The position numbers and the translations under genes are program-made. A stretch of DNA of 64,000 nt from Megalobrama amblycephala (taxonomy: Eukaryota > Chordata > Actinopteri > Cypriniformes > Xenocyprididae). This document shows positions 12,940 to 24,897 of this stretch, in pieces. Location: positions 38,663,044-38,727,043 of the forward strand of contig NC_063061.1 in NCBI RefSeq assembly GCF_018812025.1, written 5' to 3'. Under the pieces are notes generated by a model. That model did no database searches. It was not told the origin of the DNA and saw only the letters and a program-made list of their open reading frames with translations. Within the stretch, counting starts at the first letter, position 1. Every line of letters starts with the position of its first letter.

Positions 12940-13210
12940 GACTAAAGCGCCTCTTCTCTTCTGTTGTGTTTACGGAATTGTGCGCGTGTTTTTTTTTTTT
13001 GCGCAGATCAAACTAAAACATCAGATATGTCAACAATATCTATTTTCTAAGTACTCTGGAAACAAAACGCACGAAATAAACAATGCACATTAATTGTCAC
13101 GAGTACATAAATTTGGCGCAATTGTCCCTTTTTAAACTAAAAATCCACATGCACTCTGCAGATCCTCCTCTATAATGAAAGATTGTTAAAAAGCAGATAC
13201 CTTGTCTTAC
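11385..13210. other. onecut2 intron 1, proximal part
   Basis: Sequence next to the onecut2 exon 1 donor. About 11900-12560 is low in repeats and could hold conserved non-coding sequence. A CA run lies at 12902-12937. The plus-strand open frame at 12133-12549 starts at a non-ATG codon and shows no domain, so it is not called. The homeodomain exon is not present here. Confidence 0.5.
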
Positions 13211-14330
13211 CTGCAAGCCGAAGGGCCGACATCCTCTGAAACTCGGGCTCCTGTAACCACTTCCACATGCGGCGGAACGTCTCGCGGCCGGACTTGAGTT
13301 TACTCCAGGGTTTGGGGTTCCGCAGCAGGTCGGACAGGGTGCCCTGCGAGCGGCACAGCACCCGCTGCGCGAAGATGGCTTGCGGGATGCTGTAGCGCTT
13401 GAGCTCGGCCGTGATTCGCTGCGCCACTTCCTTCGTGTTGATCTCTTCCAGCTGACCCGAGCCCGAGCCCGGCGCTCCGGAGGAGGAGGAGGAGGAGAGC
13501 GGTCTGTCCCGGTTGGAAGCCAACACGGGCCCGTGGGATTGAGGGTGGCACCCGTGCATCCCGTTGAGATGCGGCATCATCCCCGCCGCGGGGCCACCGA
13601 GGCCTCTGGAGAGGTGCTGGTCCCCTCTGGCCAGCATGGCAGTGTGCGCGTCAAAGTTGGAGCTCAGCATCTTGTCGTGGCCGTGCGCGCCGTAGTTGTG
13701 GAGCGCGGGCTGCGCGTTGTGGATGGAGCCCAGGCCGTTGCCCAGAGGGGACAAACTCTGCCCCATCCCGCTCATGTCTTTGTGGTAGGGGCTGTAGAGG
13801 TTGTTCATGGCTGGTAGAGTCCTCTCGTCCCGCATGAGAGTGAAGCTGCCGCTCACGTTCCCAGAGAGACGCTGGTGGTGGTGGTGATGGTGGTGGTGGT
13901 GCGGATGGTGGAATTTGTCGGACACGGTGGAGATGGGCGGCAGGGGCTGCAGCGGGGTGAGCGTGGTGTAGGTGCCGCTCATCCCGGGCGGGGAGGTGTC
14001 GCACGGCATGCTCATGGCGTGATGGAGCGGCAGAGACAGCTCCGGACGGTACTCTCCTCCCGCGCCGCCGCCGCCGCCACCGCCGCCGTCCAGAATCGAT
14101 GCCATACTGGACACCATCGCGGAGCGCGACGGCGCCACGCTCAGATCCTGGTGTATCCGTAACGAAGCCCCCGGGTTGCGGTTGTGATGGGGGCTGTGGC
14201 TGCTCATCAAGTCCTGCTCATGGCTTAGTCCAGCGTGTAGGTTGCCAATGTCCATTGTCATCTCTGGGTTCATGGCGTACGCATCCAAATCCTTGGCCAG
14301 GCATCGATAGGCGGTATAGGCAGTCTTCAT
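13211..14330 (-). CDS. onecut2: Onecut2 transcription factor, coding exon 1 (CUT domain; partial gene)
   Basis: Onecut2 is a nuclear DNA-binding regulator of liver, pancreas and neuronal genes. The exon encodes residues 1-373 plus one base. The start MKTAYTAYRCLAKDL is the family's N-terminus; the longer 'TAYRC' leader and the 'MVSSMASILDGG' segment (72-83) fit ONECUT2 rather than ONECUT1. A Gly run (82-89) and a His run (141-152) follow, then 'GNVSGSFTLMRDER'. The CUT domain fills residues 294-373 and contains 'EEINTKEVAQRITAELKRY', 'PQAIFAQRVLCRSQGTLSDL' and 'FRRMWKWLQEPEF'. Coding stops at ...CGGCTTGCAG|GTAAGACAAG, the same place and phase as in mammals, where the homeodomain exon follows. 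Translation past the donor (to 13170) is intronic. Exon 2 was searched for by eye (homeodomain words such as 'NARRRS') between 1 and 13200 and not found, so intron 1 is at least about 13 kb. Confidence 0.96.
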
Positions 14331-14720
14331 TCAGTCCATTGATTTATGTCCAGCTTTGTGCCAGGGATGGGTTTTCTCTCCTTTTTATTATTATTTTTTT
14401 TTCTAAGGCCTCTCGGTTTTTTTTTTTCCCCCTAATAAATAAAAAACACCGATCTCTATCAGACGGGCCAGTGCTGATTTCTCCCCATGTCCGAGCCCTC
14501 TACTCCTCCTGCGTCTTCTGTTTGGGCAGCTGGAGGTGTTCGGGGTGGGCTTGCTCCGCGCGCACCCGACCCTGCTGAAAGGGGAGGAGACTTCGCCTTG
14601 ATTGACGCGCCAGTGGTCCAATCGCGTTCCTCGTGAGCGCGGCTCGTTTGCATTCTGGCCAATCGCTGACCGTTCCACGAGGCTGTTCGGAGCGGCTGTC
14701 TTTGCATCTGGAATCAAGCG
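14331..14720 (-). promoter_or_regulatory. onecut2: onecut2 5' UTR and GC-rich promoter
   Basis: Sequence directly upstream of the onecut2 ATG. It continues the CpG-rich zone of exon 1 to about 14720 and has two CCAATCGC words on the plus strand (about 14617 and 14660), i.e. inverted CCAAT boxes for this gene, and no clear TATA box. This fits a CpG-island promoter. The transcription start cannot be placed from sequence. Confidence 0.5.
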
Positions 14721-14931
14721 TCAGACGGTCGCTTCACTGTCATTCCAAACGGATCATTTACTCACTTCACAAAAATATAATCGCGTATCAACACAATTTA
14801 ATTGTAAAATAGAAAGTGCAAAACACACTTCTAATGTATAGCCTATTTATTATATAGGCTGTCTTTGTTCATTTTGTGCATCAGTGTGTATTTTGCGCAT
14901 TGAGAAATAAAATGTTTTTTTCCTTCGACTG

Positions 14932-14933
<2 letters not shown>

Positions 14934-14992
<59 letters not shown>
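14934..14992. repeat. (ATCT)n microsatellite
   Basis: About 14 uninterrupted ATCT units. Confidence 0.95.
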
Positions 14993-15299
14993 ATCAGATT
15001 TCAATCAAGTTAAACACTGCAGAACTGCACAAATGCTTAAATGTCAAGTCACATTTTTTTGTGTTTTCTGCGAATGAACTGATCATTTAACACTGGCTCA
15101 TTACATGCTTTAATATTTAAAAGATTAATTATGCATATTAATTTCATAGTGCACAATGGGCCTGTAAAATATACTAGCAAACACTAAAATTGTAGTAAAT
15201 TGTTTTAAGGCTTTAATTCGTTTTGAAACACACTTTTAAATTTAGGCGTCTAAAAAAAGAAACAAAACTTATAGAAGTAACTCTCTAATTTTAAGTTCT

Positions 15300-15770
15300 A
15301 CACAAAGTGCCCCAGATCTTCTCCTTTTCACGTTAGGGTGAGTCTAAATCGATCAATCCAACTTGTTCTCCGCGCATTCTGCTCTGATCCGGCTTGAAGT
15401 GATTCAGAAGTAACAGATTTCTCGAATGCCGGTTGCTATTTTGTTTGGAGGATGCGCAGATGTTGCTTTTGTTTAAAGCGACTGTAATTAAGGATGAGCG
15501 ACAGAAGTCTGAAAAGCGTGACCTATTTTTCTTTTGATCAGCTGTCAGAGGAGGAGCAGGAGGTGCAGGGGGCCCAGTGTCCTCCACGAGGCTTTTCAGC
15601 TGCCACAAATTGGAGGAAAAGTGGTTGTACCTGCCGCGCGACTGGAGCGAATTCAGCGCCGGACACAGAAGAGTTTGATTCCTGCTCTGATGTTCTCCGA
15701 GAGCTTTTGTGCTGCTCTGCTTTGGCACACTCCAACATAATGCGAAGAATCACTGACTGAAAAAGGCCCT
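15300..15770. promoter_or_regulatory. Low-repeat block about 1 kb upstream of onecut2
   Basis: Mixed, CpG-containing sequence without recognised repeats, with 'CGACTGTAATTAAGG' (homeobox-like), 'TTTTGATCAGCTGTCAG' (E-box CAGCTG) and 'CTAAATCGATCAATCC' (contains ATCAAT, an Onecut-like core). Both strands carry open frames, including an ATG-started 88-codon plus-strand frame at 15494-15760 with no recognisable domain. A conserved upstream regulatory region is the better guess; a divergent non-coding transcript is possible. Confidence 0.35.
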
Positions 15771-15798
15771 TATTCATGTCAAAGAAAATCGATATCTG

Positions 15799-15802
<4 letters not shown>

Positions 15803-15888
<86 letters not shown>

Positions 15889-15890
15889 AG
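15803..15890. repeat. (GA)n(CA)n compound microsatellite
   Basis: A GA run to about 15848 passes directly into a CA run to about 15885. Confidence 0.95.
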
Positions 15891-16829
15891 ATTCAACGTG
15901 GACGTTGTTTTCTTTTTAAATGCATATAAACCTCTAAACTCACTTTATGCAGCTTTAAATGAGAACAAAACAATCGTATAAAGTAGCACTTTTAATGATA
16001 CTATCAGGAAGATCGAGTTCCATTTAGAATCTTTTTAAATTTTACAACGTTCTTTATTCCTTTTAGGCTCCTGCTTTTTTAGAACCTAAAAAAGAATTGT
16101 TGGTTTAACTTTAAAAAAGTAAGTTACCTGGTTCCCTTAAAATGTTGAGTTCATTGAAATTAAAATTTTGAGTTCATACAATGAAGGTGATTGATTTAAT
16201 CAACAGAAACTCAAAATATCATGTTATCTGAAGCTGATTAAGAAAAAATGTTGTGATAACAAATCATGCACTTGTTTTAACTAAATTTACACAAGATTTA
16301 ACTTTAAACATGAAAACAGAAAATAATGTGCATTGACAAAGTTAAGTTATATGTTAAAATACTTTATAAATTATAAAAAGGTGTTTTGAGACACTTTGAG
16401 TTTGATTAATGATGAAGAAAATGGAGCAAAAGTATTTTTACATGGGTAAAAATTTATAATAAACACATTTTGAGTTCTGTTAACTGGCCTATTTTAATTG
16501 CTTTTCAACATAAAACAGGTAAAAGTCCAAAATTAAAACAAGAAATCAATAAAGATAATCTGGTGCTATTTAAACCCATTTAAAATGCAAAGCAATTTTT
16601 GGTTTCTGTGCATCTGATTGCAATATCACACTCTTTTTATTTATAAAGCACATTTCATACACAAAGTGCTTTACGTAAAAAGGAAACAAATACATAAGAA
16701 TAAAAATGGAAAGCAGAGAATGCCCCTATCAGCTGATCTGATCAATCACACAATAAAACTGTGATTTATAATGAAAGGCTTTTGCGCTCTAGATGTTGAT
16801 CAGTGATGAGATGAACTCATCTGAATGGA
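15891..16829. other. AT-rich intergenic stretch
   Basis: Contains repeat-like AT-rich words ('AAAATGTTGAGTTCATTG', 'AATTTTGAGTTCATACAA') at about 16060-16500. No gene seen. Confidence 0.45.
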
Positions 16830-17260
16830 TTAGTGTGTAAACGAAACACACTTGAGTTTGTGATCATCCTGCAGAAGCTGTAGAGGCCCGAGTAACTCTT
16901 CGATTGGGCTTTTTTCGCCCGTCTTTCCTCATGTCTGTCTCTCTCCGGCCATCTGCTGTGTCAGTGCAGCACTATTGATCAGAATCAATGCGCCTCGGAC
17001 CCCATGATGACGGTGATGTGCCGTTAGTGGCCGTCAGTTCGCGCCCTGCGCTGCATCTGCTCGAGTGACCCGGCGGGCTCTGGGAGTGGACAGTGTCCGG
17101 CAGCTCTCGGTAAGTCTCGGACTTTCCTCTGGCACGTTAAACGCGCTCGTGCAGTCATACGCGGACGTTTTTATACAAACCTGCGCTTCGCCTTACAGGA
17201 GGGGCGAGAAACATCCGTGCGCGTGCAGGAGATCCGTCTGAATTAGTGTCGAGATGAACA
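16830..17260. other. GC-rich block with a plus-strand splice-donor-like site
   Basis: CpG-rich sequence ('CCCGGCGGGCTCTGGG', 'AACGCGCTCGTGCAGTC') about 2.6 kb upstream of the onecut2 start. On the plus strand 'CAGCTCTCG|GTAAGT' (donor at 17110) looks like the end of a first exon, so a divergent transcript may start here. No long coding frame accompanies it. The alternative is a distal CpG-rich enhancer. Confidence 0.3.
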
Positions 17261-18294
17261 TTTCAAGCAGCGTTTAATATTTTTATTGCGATTTGCACTC
17301 TTTAATAAATGCTGTTCAATGATTCTTTGGGTTTTGCGAGCATAAAATGTCTGTTGTGATTCTCGGTGATTTCTGCATATTTAAAATATCATTTACTTGA
17401 ATGCACACGTTACAGAAACACTTCTTGAATGATAAATGAGATTGTTTGAGGCATGTTGATGTCATTATGATGGCTGAAAACATCATCTCTGTCGCTCTGT
17501 GAATTTTGTGACATAAAATATTAATTTTTATTATTATTAATAATAATAATAACTGTGCCTTTTTGTCATGCAAAATAAAATTATATAAAAAAAAAAAATT
17601 ATGACTTTATTTGAGTATTATTTAGCCTTTTATTTGAAATGCAGCATCTCAGGAGATCTGTCTAAACAAAAAAACACTTTTTATAAGCTGAAACTAGAGA
17701 TCTGAAAGTCCTGTGGTGGTTTACACGTCACGAGACTTTCAGAAAACATGTTCACACACACATGCGCGCGCGCGCGGCTTCAATCGGTGCATGCTTTTTT
17801 ATTATTCAAATTTCATATGCGTGTAAATCTGAATCAATCTAACATGAGAATAATGTGCATATATGATGAGAGATTGGTGTTCAGAATACGGCCTTAATTC
17901 AGTGTTCACTGTTGTATTTAACAGCATGAATCAGACTGAATTAAAACTCTCTTTTATCATAGACATATAATAATAATTTATTCCTGATTTTACGACTTCA
18001 AATTATGTATCGGATTGGAGGTTTGAGCATTTTTTTCTGTTGTGAGTGTGACTGAAACTTGCATTATTTTAAAGACTTAATTCTGAGCTTATAGAAAAAA
18101 GGTTTAAAACTCAACACGAGGTTAATATCCGATTCTGACCTAATATTATTTTTTGTCCGTGCTTCCTTAAAGAATATGATGTTCACACGACATGAGAATT
18201 TTAAGCCACGTGATTAAATAATGTCTAATATTCTTTTATACGCCTTTTACATGTGATTTTTTGTCGGATTTTTAGGATATATATGAGTGAAAGG

Positions 18295-18295
<1 letters not shown>
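17261..18295. other. Intergenic stretch, no gene
   Basis: AT-rich sequence with a short CG-alternating run (GCGCGCGCGCG) at about 17764-17776. Nothing else recognisable. Confidence 0.4.
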
Positions 18296-18357
<62 letters not shown>

Positions 18358-18364
18358 TATATAG

Positions 18365-18423
<59 letters not shown>

Positions 18424-18436
18424 TGTGTGTGTGTGA
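18296..18436. repeat. (AT)n-(GT)n compound microsatellite
   Basis: Two long AT runs split by a short 'AGTTATATATAGTTTTA' break, ending in a GT run at about 18421-18435. Confidence 0.95.
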
Positions 18437-19520
18437 TGGTGCAGAGAGGGTTTGTGTCTCTCTGATGATGATATTGATTGTTTTGAGTGTTCAGGGTTAA
18501 TTAATAACTGCTCTTGGTTTGCATGTGTGAGCAGTTTAACATGGAAGTGCTTTAATGATCGTTCTTCCTCTAGAAAAATACCTCCACATTTCTAAGATAA
18601 CGTCTGTGTTGCATTATTCCACATGATATCTTCATCGTGTCTAAGTCTCTATTGCTGAAAGGCTGTATTTTGCTTGCTGTGTTTCAGGCTCTGTGACCTT
18701 TAACCCTCGACACTTTCACCTCATGACAGAGAGCAGCAAACACACACGGACAACAGCACTGATTCCTCTATAAGAGTTAATAAAGAGAATAGGATATGTG
18801 TGTAACGTACTAATACACTAATGAATGCAAAAAAATTATAATCGGAGCTTTTGATGATTTCTATGATTTCAGAATAACATTTACTTAAAAAAGAGAAAAT
18901 TTACAGCTATTATACAACATTATAAAATCTTGCTGTAATTAATATGACATGAAAAACGAGGTTTCATTCGTTGACTATAAGTTAACATGAACAATACTTC
19001 TGAATCTTTTATTATTATTGATGTTAATTTCAACATTTACTTGCATCTGTTCATATTAATGGAGCTGATCTAGCATGAACAAACAATGAACAGTTGTGTT
19101 TTTATTAACTAATAAAGATGAATAAATACTGTAACAAATGTATTGCTCATTGAGTTAATGCTTTAACGGATCCTTATTGTAAAGTATTACTGAAAAAATA
19201 TATATTTGACAAACAACAACAACAACAAAAAACTATGCATTCAAATTTCAAATTGCATCTAATGGTAACATCTAAATGAACTGGTCAAAATGCATACATA
19301 CATAAATACATTTATGCCAACAAAACTCATTTTTATGGGTTAAATCGGGTAGAAATGGCTTTATACGCTCGCAATTACAGGTTATCTCTTCTTACAGTGT
19401 AGTTAAAATGTTTAATAATTTAAAATGCTTAAAATGCTGAATAAATCTGAAATAAAGTCACTGTTTTACTGAAATTAATTGTCCTCGTATAACTGGCATT
19501 ATACACATTTGTGTCCTCAA

Positions 19521-19522
<2 letters not shown>
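18437..19522. other. Intergenic stretch with AT-rich repeat and DR1-like word
   Basis: Contains 'TGACCTTTAACCC' at 18694-18706, a nuclear-receptor DR1-like word on the minus strand, and a copy of the GTTAACTAA interspersed repeat at about 18955-19195. No gene. Confidence 0.4.

Positions 19523-19614
<92 letters not shown>
19523..19614. repeat. (CA)n microsatellite
   Basis: About 46 CA units. A short GT run follows at 19686-19705. The open frames across it on both strands are artefacts of the dinucleotide. Confidence 0.97.
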
Positions 19615-19617
<3 letters not shown>

Positions 19618-20029
19618 GTCTGTCCTATTCTTATGCTTTTTTGACACTGCAGGAATACGGAGCACTTTTCCCTGATCTCTCAGCTGTGTGTGTGTGTGTG
19701 TGTGTATTGATTATCTGAAGCTGGTTTGCATTTCTGTCTTTTGCCCAGAACCACAGAAACTCTTCTGTACAGTCATATTCATGTCATCAGATAATGTGAG
19801 GTGACAAACTCAATCATATTCATTCACTAACTCATCTCAGAGCATAAATAAAATTATTTCTAACAAACAAAAAACTTTTAACTGTTCATTACATCCAGCA
19901 GATTGTTGTTATTCAGATTTCTTCACTTTAAGAACAGATAAATGCAAAATTATTTCCATTGCTTTTATCTTACAGTATATTTATTAAACAATTATTATTA
20001 TCAAAAACAATATTATAGGGTAACATATT

Positions 20030-20285
20030 GCAATGAGGTCTCATTTGTTGGCATTAATGTATTAATTAATTAATTAATTAAGTGTATATAGATAGATAGA
20101 TATTTAGTGTTTATTGTTTGTTCATGTTAGTTCACAGTGCATTAACTAATGTTAACAACTTTTTATTTTAATCATGTATTATTAAATGTTGAAATTAGCA
20201 TTAACTAAGACTAATAAATGCTGTATAGTTTATTGTTAGTTCATGTTAAATAATGTGAACAAATGAACCTTATAAAGTGTTATCA
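20030..20285. repeat. GTTAACTAA-type AT-rich interspersed repeat
   Basis: Same family as 3541-3770. Contains a (TTAA)n run at about 20060-20080 and a short (GATA)n run near 20090. Confidence 0.6.
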
Positions 20286-21577
20286 GCATCAGTATTAATT
20301 TATGGAGACTTCTCAAAAACATCATTAATCATAGAAGAAGAAAATGAGCAGAAATCTTCGAGAACAGAGAAAGGAAAGGGTTCAGTTTGCTGCTTTTCCC
20401 TTTTTTCTCCCCAAATTGATTTTCTATGAATCGAGAAGCACAAAACAGCTGAAATGTGCAAATGAAATGATACTAAACAAACCCTCGACTTTAACACTTC
20501 GACAAACTGTGGACTGTGTGCTACTCTAAAATTATTTCTATACAACATTAAAATGACTTTCATTAGATATCCAAGTGAATTCACAAATATTAAATCATAT
20601 TTTTATTTAGAAAAATGACAAATTTTGATAATTCACCACAGTAAATTTTAAGTCATCTATAGCTAGAACTACAATTCTATTTTTTTTTTAAATCAAAATT
20701 AGAAATATCTTTCAAAAACGTCAATAAGTTGTACATGGAAATGAAAGATATTTCTCTGTTTCTGCAAACAGCAAGCGAACGATCTAAAGAGACAAAGCCG
20801 AGGGGCTGTTACATCATTCTGTTTACACTTTGACCCCGCTTTTTAGGCTCAAAGGTCAGAGGTCAAAGAAGACACGAGAGCCGAACGCAGCCAGCGGCCT
20901 GAACACACTCCACGTCTATTTATTTCACATAAAACAAACTAAATTGAACACAAACAATATATGCTGTATGTTGCTGTATTTTAACGGCAAAGCAATTTCA
21001 TGCATGCATTACGAGTATAAAGAAGAAGGTGATCAATGTTTTCTCTTCCTCTGCACATGGATTATCAATAACATTTCACTTGTGTTGTTGTTTTTGATTG
21101 ACGTTTTGTGTTTTAAATCATGTTCAGAAGGACCTTTAAAGGAATTTTCCTCTTAAACATGCTCTTTAATGGTGAAGTATCGAACCGTCGTCAGAGATCT
21201 CGCCGTATAACCCTGATTTATGACAACTGTAAACAAAACACAGCCAAAAATTATTGCTTGAGGAATATTTCTGATGGCCATTAGACTGTCAATCGAAGCG
21301 TCCACAGATAAATCTATTTTACATGCCGGACACTGTACAACAGAATATTGGTTGTGATTTTTTAAAAATTAGTCATAATAACATGTGACACAACTTTGAT
21401 TGCTGAAACTGAAGTTTATTCTCTGAAACAATCATCATCATCATCATCATCATGAAAACATCGACAGGAGCTTAGTTCTGCGTTTACAATCGATTCCACA
21501 TTTGAAAGAATAAGAAAATAACACTTCACACACACTCACTATTTGCTTCTCTACCATGAATTTGTTTCGCTTAAAGC
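20286..21577. other. Intergenic low-repeat stretch with a DR1 site
   Basis: No gene seen. A perfect direct repeat AGGTCA-G-AGGTCA lies at 20853-20865 in a mixed-composition block (about 20750-20930). An (ATC)n run is at about 21431-21452. The 108-codon open frame starting at 20830 has no recognisable domain. Confidence 0.4.
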
Positions 21578-22150
21578 TTAAAGTGTCCCTGTTATGCTTT
21601 TTCGAAATTACCTTGAATATTAAAGGTCTGCATATGATATATAAATACTGTCTCCTAAAAGAAAGAATCAATTCTGAACGTCGTCAGTAATTCAGTCTCT
21701 CTTCCTGCTGAACATATGTAGATTTGTAACTAATTTGCTTAATCCCAGCCTATGGTTTCCATTGGCTGAACAGCGTCTCTTTGCCCCGCCCTCAAACACT
21801 GTAGTTGTATCTGAGACTGGAAGAGTTTGGTTCGTGTTGTTCATGTCGAGAAGACGCTGTTTTCAACTTAGATGAGATTGATACGGTGAAACTGTTACTG
21901 TTTGTATCACTGTGAATCAAGAGCTGAGATTCAGATATGATAATGAGCATTTGGTTTCTGACCAATCACAACAGACTGGGCCATCTGACCAATCAGAGCA
22001 GAGCTGGCTCTCAGAGAGGCGGGGCTTAGAGAGACTGAATCTTTGATCGAACCGTTTCAGACACTGTGAGAAAAGAGTGGATATTATGAGAAATTAGTGA
22101 ACCTTTAAAAAATTAGGAATCTTAAAAATAGCATAATAGGAGCACTTTAA
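21578..22150. mobile_element. TTAA-flanked MITE
   Basis: Starts TTAAAGTGTCCCTGTTATGC and ends with the inverted form GCATAATAGGAGCACTTTAA, about 25 bp of imperfect terminal inverted repeat with TTAA at both ends. The inside holds GC boxes and paired CCAATCA words resembling 2071-2367. TTAA target use suggests a piggyBac-like mobiliser; this is inference. Confidence 0.75.
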
Positions 22151-22540
22151 ATTTCTCTCGTGAAAGTCAAGATCTGGTGCCAGAAACACATCAGAAACTC
22201 AGTGGAGCATCTTACAATCGAAACACATTCAGAACATGGAAACAAAGACAGGTACAATCAAAAGAAGTCGGTATTATCAAAATAACAAACTGCATTAAAC
22301 ATTCAAAAGGAGTCCAGAATGATTCTCTGGCAGTCTCGGGTTCGTCTGAAAAGAGGAATGATATACAGCCGCACAACAGATGACGTCTGTGTACAGTATG
22401 AAAGGGCAATGAAAAGATTCCCAGCGAAGTCTAAAGTGTCTAAAACAGACTTTCTAAAACTATACATCAACATCAAATCATCAATGAAGAAATAAACACG
22501 GCAGCAGGTTGTTTTTCTGATATTGTTACTCTCTCTTTCT

Positions 22541-23045
22541 CACATAGGCTGGATTTATTTGAACATAAATACAGTAAAACAATAATATTTTTACAAAAAT
22601 AACTGTATTCTGTTTGAATATATTTTAAAATGCAATTTATTCCTGAATTAGAAGTCTCTTCTGTTCGCAAGGCTGCATTTATTTGATCAAAAATACAGTA
22701 AAAATAGTGAAATATTTTTACAGTGTAAAATAGCTGTTTTCTATGTGAATATATAGTAAAGTGTAATTTATGTCCAGTGATCAAAGCTGAATTTTCAGCA
22801 TCATTACTCCAGTCTTCAGTGTCACATGATCCTTCAGAAACCATGATGATTTGATGCTCAAGAAACATTTATGATTATTATCAATGTTTAAAACAGTCAT
22901 ATTTTTGTGGAAACTGTCATGCATTTTATTTTTCAGGATTCTTTGATGAATAGAAAGTTTACTGTCACCTTTGATCAAATTTAATGCGTCTTTGATGAAT
23001 AAAAGTATTATTATTAATAATATTTTTTAACTCTTACTGACCCCA
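22541..23045 (+). repeat. Interspersed repeat ('CATTACTCCAGTCTTCAG' family), copy 1
   Basis: Characteristic words 'GCTGCATTTATTTGATCAAA', 'CATTACTCCAGTCTTCAG', 'GTGTCACATGATCCTTCAG' and 'AAGAAACATTTATGATTATT'. The first part is partly duplicated. Other copies: 29160-29540 (minus), 44115-44425 (plus) and 62600-63040 (minus). No coding capacity. Confidence 0.75.
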
Positions 23046-23459
23046 AACCTTTTAAATAGTATAGTGTACAGTAAACAATGGCAGGTTCTCACCTTTTAGA
23101 TTCTGGATCAGAAAAACAACCCAAGATATCAAAACATATTGTAATATTCGTGTAAACAGTAGCCTAACATCACAATTAAGTTTGGATATGAACACTTTTG
23201 CATTATGGAAGCGGCAAATGTTTTGCTTTTGCATGTTTTTAAAATAAATTTCACAAACAAAGCTAAAACTTACATTGGAAAAACGTTCTCGAGACTTTCA
23301 GATGTCAGCTGACAGACTTTTGCGTGGAAAGTTCTTTGGTCAATGTTGATTTGACACTTCTCTATGTTTATGCATACATGAAAAAGAAATGACTCAAGAA
23401 CATTTCTGTCAGTGTTAAACAGACACATAAGCAAGACAGATTAATCAAACTGACAACCG

Positions 23460-23640
23460 GGTCCGGTTTTTAGACGCTCAGCGTTTTGCAAATGGATCTT
23501 CAGTAATATGATCAGGGATTGGAACGTATCCACTGTCTCAGCCAATCACGTCGCCTGTTAATCATCTCAGCCAATCAATTTGTTTGTTAATCCGCTTGGT
23601 CATGCAAAAACAAATTTGCATGTCTTGGTTGATGGACCGA
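23460..23640. promoter_or_regulatory. Cluster of transcription-factor-like words upstream of onecut2
   Basis: Low-repeat block containing CCAATCA (twice), AATCAATT (Onecut-like), TGTTTGTTAA (forkhead/HNF1-like) and a perfect dyad CATGCAAA-AACAAA-TTTGCATG at 23601-23622 that includes the POU octamer ATTTGCAT. A candidate enhancer on motif content alone; such words also occur by chance. Confidence 0.3.
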
Positions 23641-23944
23641 TCACCGTCAGACTAAATAACCAACATATTCAGCCAATATAAAGTAGAATTTATGCTGGAT
23701 AACTGCAATGCAATAAAACACCATTAAATGAATCATACAAATAATGATTATAAACTGATGGAAGCTTCATTGTTGGCAATCAATGAAGTTTCATATGAAA
23801 ACAGAAGATGGTTTTGTTCAGGTTACAATCTGTGTCTCTGCTTTCGCTTCAGCTTTATGACGTCTTACAGAAACTGTAGCATAATCTATAGTGTTTATAT
23901 ATTATCATCTATATAATGACTGTATTTAAAAAAAGGAATAAATG

Positions 23945-24802
23945 TTAAAGGATTAGTTCACTTTCAAATTAAATTTTCCTGATAATTTCCCCCCCCCCCC
24001 ATGTCATCCAAGATGTTCATGTCTTTCTTTCTTTAGTTGAAAATAAATTAAGGTGTTTGATGAAAACATTCCAGGATTTTTCTCCATATAGTGGACTTCA
24101 ATGGGCACCAAACAGTTGAAGGTCCAAATTACAGTTTCAGTGCAGCTTCAAAGAGCTTTAAACGATACCAGATGAGGAATAAGAGTCTTATCTAGAGAAA
24201 CCATTGGTCATTATCTAAAAAAATTAAAAATTATATACATTTTAACCATAAATGCTCATCTTGAACTAGCTCTCTTCTTCTTCTCTATAAGAATTCCAGC
24301 ACTGTAGACACTGCTAAGTGTATTACTGCCCTCCACAGGTCAAAGTTTGAACTAAATTGTCATAGACAATATGCTAGTGCAAGTATATAACAATTAGTTC
24401 AAACTTTGACCTGTGGAGGGCAGTAATACACTTAGTAGTATCTACACTGCCGGAATTCTAATAGAGAAGAAGAAGAGAGCTAGTTCAAGATGCGCATTTA
24501 TGGTTAAAATGTATATAATTTTTTAATTTTTTAGATAATGACTGATGGTTTCTCTAGATAAGACTCTTATTCCTCGTCTGGTATTGTTTAAAGCTCTTTG
24601 AAGCTGCACTGAAACTGCAATTTGGACCTTCAACTGTTTGGTGCCCATTGAAGTCCACTATATGGAGAATAATCCTGGAATGTTTTCATCAAAAACCTCC
24701 ATTTCTTTTCGACTGAAGAAAGAAAGACATGAACATCTTGGATGGCATGGGGGTGAGTAAATTATCAGGAAATTTTCATTTGAAGGTGGACTAATCCTTT
24801 AA
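23945..24802. mobile_element. 858-bp foldback element, copy A
   Basis: The element is one long palindrome. Left arm (23945 to about 24355) and right arm (about 24394-24802) pair almost throughout around a ~38-bp loop. It starts TTAAAGGATTAGTTCACTTT and ends with its inverse ...GGACTAATCCTTTAA. The outer arms match copy B at 33627-34429; the inner arms ('TTACTGCCCTCCACAGGTCA' and its inverse) do not. No coding frame. Confidence 0.85.
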
Positions 24803-24857
24803 AGAAGACACGACACATCAAACTGGCCTGGGTTTCCACATGCACATTATGACTTCA

Positions 24858-24897
<40 letters not shown>

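Noticed and set aside
13380..14578. Long frames on the plus strand opposite onecut2 exon 1
   Set aside because: Shadow frames caused by high GC and Gly/His codon runs in the real exon.
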